Below, piece after piece: positions 6,284-9,322 of a stretch of DNA of 9,322 nt; positions within the stretch are counted from its first letter, which is position 1, and each line of letters opens with the position of its first letter. The DNA comes from Coriobacteriaceae bacterium (GTDB lineage Bacteria; Actinomycetota; Coriobacteriia; Coriobacteriales; Coriobacteriaceae): contig CABJBO010000052.1 of the NCBI GenBank assembly GCA_902363875.1, positions 1 through 9,322 on the forward strand, given 5' to 3'. Below the pieces are notes generated by a model that had not been told where the DNA came from, made no database searches, and saw only the letters and a list, made by a program, of their open reading frames with translations. The position numbers were made by a program, and so were the translations under genes.

Positions 6284-7225
6284 TCAATCGAACAGGGTGC
6301 CATCTTGTGACTTTTGAAGCAGCTCAACAAATCCAATTTGGTCGAGTATGTGCTTTATCGCGTAGGTTTTCAAATACCTACTCAGCAGAGCCGTCAACTC
6401 TTCGACAAACGTTCTGAATTCAATCTCGGTCAGATAACGTTTGAGCATCCACACCATCTGGATGTAGTTAATGTTCTTGCGCCCTCCGACCCTAGCACAA
6501 TAAAGACGCTCGTCATGGGCGCAAACGTTACGGAATTTAACGAGTGTTTCAATTGAAAGTTGAGCGGCCTTTTCGCTAAAGAAACCGCTTTTCTTCGATC
6601 CGGTTTTCCCAGTTGCATCTACAATCATTTTGCAAAAAGTACGCCGCTCGCCGGGCTTCATCAGATTGTAGAAATGCTCCATGTTTCCAAACGTCAAATC
6701 ATTAACCAGAACCCACAGCGGCACCGAACCATATTCATTGCGATAGTGAGCAACAAATTCAGATTTACTTTTTAATGCCCTGCGGCTAAGTATGCTCGTC
6801 AGATTGGAAATCTCACGGGCGTATCTCGCCTCGTCTTTTCCCGTCGCAGAATATTCGTCTTGAGCACAAAATGAAGACTGCAAGTAATAGTCATTGGGAC
6901 CACGATGAACATTCGAAAAGGTGTACGCGATCGCGGTCTTTATTTTGGCCTCGGCTAATATGAGAAACTTAAATGTTAGAGACCTCAACTCCCTATCGAA
7001 CGTAAACAATGAATATAGGTCCGAAAAGGTTGCGCCGCTGCGATACCGGTCCTCATTGAACTTCGAGCTTAAGCTCATATCAATAAACGGATCCTTATAG
7101 CCGTTAACAATCGAGTAATAACCCTCGCTCATCAGAATGCGAGCCGTGTTGTCGTCAACAGTCAAACCCCTTTGCTTAAGCAATCTGACTTGATCGTCAA
7201 TGGGCAAGAAAGGCTTTGCTGTCAT
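6284..7225 (-). CDS. abiF: AbiF/AbiD-family abortive infection protein (Abi_2, HEPN)
   Basis: This 313-residue protein matches the Abi_2 family (AbiD/AbiF) in both length and motif order. It begins FLPIDDQVRLLKQRGL, followed by EGYYSIVNGYKDPF (34-47), the long helix FDRELRSLTFKFLILAEAK (76-94), and PLWVLVNDLTFGNMEHFY (169-186). It also carries the HEPN-type ribonuclease motif RNVCAHDERLY (232-242), in which R232 and H237 give the R-x4-H spacing. HEPN proteins of this kind cleave RNA and shut down growth on infection. From memory, recent work ties AbiF proteins to a conserved non-coding RNA acting as antitoxin and to the ancestry of Cas13. The ATG has GAGGAG five bases upstream. The SD lies inside a short palindrome (TTGAG/CTCAA) that could partly hide it. 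The leader is highly structured (see the ncRNA entry). The gene stands alone in its orientation, upstream of the OLD operon. Confidence 0.9.
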   Translation of the reverse strand: MTAKPFLPIDDQVRLLKQRGLTVDDNTARILMSEGYYSIVNGYKDPFIDMSLSSKFNEDRYRSGATFSDLYSLFTFDRELRSLTFKFLILAEAKIKTAIAYTFSNVHRGPNDYYLQSSFCAQDEYSATGKDEARYAREISNLTSILSRRALKSKSEFVAHYRNEYGSVPLWVLVNDLTFGNMEHFYNLMKPGERRTFCKMIVDATGKTGSKKSGFFSEKAAQLSIETLVKFRNVCAHDERLYCARVGGRKNINYIQMVWMLKRYLTEIEFRTFVEELTALLSRYLKTYAIKHILDQIGFVELLQKSQDGTLFD

Positions 7226-7242
7226 TGAGGCTCCTCAAATGA

Positions 7243-7312
7243 AGAAAGGCAGCCATCCCAAGAAGGACAGCCGCCTTTCTGCAGGACGCGGGACCCGTAG
7301 GTTATCCGCGTC
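7243..7312 (-). ncRNA. Tandem stem-loops in the abiF leader, candidate RNA antitoxin
   Basis: Transcribed with abiF, the leader folds into two hairpins. The first has stem GACGCGG/CCGCGTC (7312-7306 with 7291-7285) and an inner ACC/GGT closing a tetraloop. The second pairs AGAAAGGCGGCUGUCC (7280-7265) with GGAUGGCUGCCUUUCU (7258-7243) around the six-base loop UUCUUG: 16 unbroken pairs, three of them G-U. Those three are pairs only on this strand, being C-A mismatches on the other, which points to an RNA function in the abiF direction. The second hairpin ends 12 bases before the abiF SD, with a mildly T-rich stretch between. It could be a separate small RNA, an attenuator or a translation regulator. 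That it acts as an AbiF antitoxin is inferred from family knowledge. Confidence 0.55.
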
Positions 7313-7329
7313 AATACCGCTGTTCAGAT

Positions 7330-7358
7330 AGTCTACTGATTATCGATCCAAAAATCAA
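7330..7358 (-). promoter_or_regulatory. Promoter of the abiF leader
   Basis: On the minus strand TTGATT (7358-7353) is followed by 17 bases and TAGACT (7335-7330). Each box matches consensus at four of six positions. Start of transcription would be at A7324 or A7323, about 11 bases before the first stem-loop and about 99 bases before the abiF ATG. Confidence 0.5.
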
Positions 7359-7571
7359 CGTTAAAAATTGAGCCGAACGACAAAACATATGACCCTAAAT
7401 TCTCATTTTCATTGCAGCCGCTCAGGCTGTTGCGTTGAGATTGTAATCAACCCGCTTCCCTAAAGCGATAGAATAAAAAACGAGCAGGGTCGCGTATCGC
7501 CGGAACAATGCCCTCAATATATTTGAATCCGCAATTAGGCAAACACCAAACCCATAATCCGGACAACAGAA
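7359..7571. other. Divergent intergenic region with no clear gene
   Basis: This stretch separates the abiF leader promoter from the next plus-strand gene. It holds a short inverted repeat CAGCC/GGCTG near 7416-7430, GTTGA/TCAAC near 7434-7451, and a TAGAAT box at 7469-7474 on the plus strand without a convincing -35 partner. I could not define the promoter for the plus-strand gene. Confidence 0.4.
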
Positions 7572-8249
7572 GTGAGCCATATGCATAGCCCCATTGATAG
7601 CGAAAGCTACGTCATGCCCATCCTTGGCAGGACCAAGATTGATATCTGGGAGTGTTATGCGAGACATGTTCTGCAATTTATCGATAACGACAAATACGGC
7701 AATTTGGCTTACAGCGACAAACCGGATCTGATCGATCGGGCACAGTCCCTGGGCATCGAGGTAACAGCTTCCCAATCACAAGACAGCAGAAAGGCAGAAT
7801 CCCTCTATTCCAAACTCCTATACGAGAATGATTCTTCTCAGGAAAAACGCCGAATCGAACTTATTGAGCAATGTGGAGCGCATTTCGAAAAAGGAGTCCT
7901 GTATGGCCCAAATGGTTCGGATTCGTTCGAGCTGATTATTGAGGTTCTTCGCAAAAAGCTGGACAGACTCGACTCTGGCGACTACGAACCCTTTAGGAGA
8001 AACGAGCTGTTTGTCAGATCCAATATTCTAGCTGACGAGGAAATGCTTCGCGAAGCGCTCTCCAACATGAAAAAAGAATCCAGTGGTCACTCATGCCACT
8101 TCGCATCTGTTATCGTCTCGGTCCCTGGATACAATTACGTTTTCGACCTCGATGCATCGACATGCGTATCTCTTGAATTCGAATACGAAGACCAGCATCG
8201 TATTGCTCGTGAAGCAAACAAGGAAGTGAACATCGCACAGTCAAGCTGA
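7572..8249 (+). CDS. Unknown protein with possible PD-(D/E)XK nuclease core
   Basis: This protein of up to 225 residues is encoded divergently from abiF. Its best clue is KPDLIDRAQSLGIEVTAS (50-67): an Asp in a PD motif (D52), then a hydrophobic strand with Glu and Thr (E63-V-T65). This is the spacing of a PD-(D/E)XK nuclease fold with Thr where Lys is usual, a variation known in restriction-like families. An amino-terminal helical part precedes it. A carboxyl beta-rich part (HFASVIVSVPGYNYVFDLD, 176-194) follows. No membrane segment is present. The start is uncertain: GTG 7572 gives the longest form, ATG 7581 or ATG 7614 are alternatives, and none has a strong ribosome site (AGTGAG lies four bases before 7581). 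The nuclease call is a motif-level guess; the gene itself looks genuine, with consistent codon use. The next gene begins 229 bases later in the same direction. Confidence 0.8.
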   Translation: MSHMHSPIDSESYVMPILGRTKIDIWECYARHVLQFIDNDKYGNLAYSDKPDLIDRAQSLGIEVTASQSQDSRKAESLYSKLLYENDSSQEKRRIELIEQCGAHFEKGVLYGPNGSDSFELIIEVLRKKLDRLDSGDYEPFRRNELFVRSNILADEEMLREALSNMKKESSGHSCHFASVIVSVPGYNYVFDLDASTCVSLEFEYEDQHRIAREANKEVNIAQSS

Positions 8250-8478
8250 GACGCGATACTACGACCGATATACCAACAGACCATTTCGTAGCAGGTCGGA
8301 ATAAGGCCCCCGGAGCTCTTTGCTGCGTAAGCCTCAGCGTCCCAATGAGCCATCACCCCAAGCGACGCAGATCCACGCCAATCCGGCACGAAGGTTCTGA
8401 GAATTTCCCTTATCTTGACAGTGAGAAGCCGGAAAGCACAAGGCGGCCCGGGCACCTCCACCCAAGAAAGGATCTTAT
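8250..8478 (+). other. Intergenic leader with inverted repeats
   Basis: There is no supported gene here. CTACGA/TCGTAG (8259-8264 with 8286-8291) and CTGCGT/ACGCAG (8323-8328 with 8365-8370) could form stems. A perfect -35 box TTGACA lies at 8415-8420, but no -10 box follows at normal spacing. AAAGGA (8465-8470) is the ribosome site of the next gene. Confidence 0.3.
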
Positions 8479-9150
8479 ATGCTCAAAGACGGCATCGCAT
8501 ACCTACTCAAGTTCGCGCCCAAGGAAGCATACATCGACGACTTGATAAACGGTCGCCTCTACATGAACGCGGCCGGCTACTATCATGGCCTGCCTGGCGA
8601 GCAGGGCGATCCACTCGAGGCGTCCATGGCTCCCGGAGTGTGCCTCTACGGATATACTTGTCTGCCCATCTACTGCATGTACACGGTCCGCGAGAACGAT
8701 ATCGTCGACAACACCGTGAAAAACCCGATGCGCATGATCCAGGAGTTCGGGTGCGCGGACGGGTGGATCGGTATCGTGCAGTACGACAGCTTCGCACGCC
8801 TCGCCGACAGACACATTGCCGACGACGGAAGCGTCTACGCCCACGGTCCCATCTCCTACGGCGTCCCCGGGCCAAAACTGATTCGCGAGATCTTTGAGGG
8901 CATCCCGCACAATCTCGTTATCAAAACGCCCAAGTACGCATATCAGAAGGAGTATCGAATCATCGGGTCGCGACCGGTCGAATGTCGTCTTTTACCAGAC
9001 GAGAATCACCCTGGCTGCAAAATTGAAAAATACGACCATGCGGAACTAGACTTAGGCTGCAGCCTCGCGGACTTTTCCTGGAAGTTCTCGGTGCCGTGCC
9101 TCGATGAGCCGCAAGACGGCCTCATGTTGAAGCTACCGCATTGCGTATAG
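8479..9150 (+). CDS. Hypothetical protein, DUF2971-like
   Basis: This 223-residue protein starts at an ATG preceded by AAAGGA at ideal spacing, so the gene is solid. Its layout resembles DUF2971-type proteins, which are common in defence islands and on mobile elements. There is an early Lys-Phe (11-12), then INGRLYMNAAGYY (23-35), the short turn QGDPLEA (42-48), and a late KYAYQKEYRI (152-161). The pattern is of the form K-F, NGxLYxN, DPxE and EYR(I/L). No function is established for these motifs that I can state with confidence. A weak similarity to ADP-ribosyltransferase-like folds has been suggested for relatives, but I cannot show it here. There are several Cys residues but no clear zinc site, and no signal or membrane segment. 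By eye the gene is GC-richer than the preceding gene and has its own leader, so it is probably a separate module. Confidence 0.85.
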   Translation: MLKDGIAYLLKFAPKEAYIDDLINGRLYMNAAGYYHGLPGEQGDPLEASMAPGVCLYGYTCLPIYCMYTVRENDIVDNTVKNPMRMIQEFGCADGWIGIVQYDSFARLADRHIADDGSVYAHGPISYGVPGPKLIREIFEGIPHNLVIKTPKYAYQKEYRIIGSRPVECRLLPDENHPGCKIEKYDHAELDLGCSLADFSWKFSVPCLDEPQDGLMLKLPHCV

Positions 9151-9178
9151 TCAACCCAGCACAGGTCAGAGCACCGCC

Positions 9179-9264
9179 GGGGACTAAAGCGGGCCTGCTC
9201 CCCTCCCCAACATTCCCCAGAAAGTTCGATGATGTTGACTGGGGTTCCCGTAAAATAAACCCCA
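9179..9264. repeat. Overlapping inverted repeats after the last gene
   Basis: Several G/C-run inverted repeats interleave here: GGGGA/TCCCC (9179-9183 with 9199-9203), CCCCAG/CTGGGG (9215-9220 with 9239-9244) and TGGGGTT/AACCCCA (9240-9246 with 9258-9264). No T-tract follows them. CTGGGG can pair either left or right, so two alternative folds compete. They may serve as a terminator for the last gene or as part of a mobile-element end. Confidence 0.35.
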
Positions 9265-9271
9265 ATAAAAT

Positions 9272-9322
9272 AGGCTCTGTTAGACCACATTTGACACGAT
9301 CGGCTGTTCGTCGAACCGGGAA
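9272..9322 (+). mobile_element. Possible insertion-sequence end (partial)
   Basis: The sequence from GGCTCTGTTAGACCACATTT onward resembles the terminal repeat of ISL3-like or similar insertion sequences, which often start GGCTCT, and it follows an AT-rich stretch suitable as a target. The rest of the element would lie beyond the window. No matching opposite end occurs within the window. This is recognition by resemblance only. Confidence 0.3.

Noticed and set aside
8503..8910. Minus-strand ORFs antisense to the last gene
   Set aside because: The plus-strand gene has an ideal ribosome site and family-like motifs. The antisense frames have no start signals.
1..9322. CRISPR array, tRNA or rRNA
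   Set aside because: No regularly spaced repeats and no cloverleaf or conserved rRNA segments were noticed on either strand.

Overview
This window reads as a compact anti-phage defence island, about 9.3 kb, built from several unrelated modules. No ribosomal, metabolic or phage structural genes are visible. The host is probably a Gram-positive bacterium with moderate to high GC, since start codons carry strong purine-rich Shine-Dalgarno sequences (GAGGAG, AAGGGGGG, AAAGGA) and TTG or GTG starts seem to be used. A Coriobacteriia-like gut actinobacterium would fit, but nothing here proves the taxon. By eye, base composition differs between modules: rloAB and the last gene are GC-richer than the middle genes. 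This suggests modules acquired separately.

Layout, left to right. Positions 2-73 hold the tail of an unidentified plus-strand gene. Positions 282-2169 (minus) hold an RloA/RloB (AbiL-type) pair: an SMC/ABC-like ATPase followed one base later by a TOPRIM-like RloB protein. A clear promoter lies upstream, and an isolated minus-strand terminator lies beyond that. Positions 2252-2338 form a small inverted-repeat-bounded element. Positions 2478-3131 look like decayed plus-strand genes. Positions 3159-6004 (minus) hold a two-gene operon: an OLD-family ATPase-TOPRIM nuclease and a 336-residue partner that I cannot assign to any family. Positions 6100-6243 hold an open stretch resembling a gene remnant. 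Positions 6284-7225 (minus) encode an AbiF/AbiD (Abi_2) HEPN protein. Its roughly 100-nt leader folds into two stem-loops, one of 16 base pairs, and has its own promoter. Positions 7572-8249 (plus) encode an unknown protein with a possible PD-(D/E)XK core. Positions 8479-9150 (plus) encode a protein resembling DUF2971-type defence-island proteins. The right edge has overlapping inverted repeats and what may be the end of an insertion sequence.

Functionally, the window pairs a split (RloA + RloB) and a fused (OLD) version of the same ATPase plus TOPRIM idea with a HEPN ribonuclease and perhaps a restriction-like nuclease. All of these are typical of abortive-infection systems. The two best candidates for undescribed biology are the OLD nuclease with its unknown partner, and the structured RNA leader in front of abiF, which may be an RNA antitoxin.
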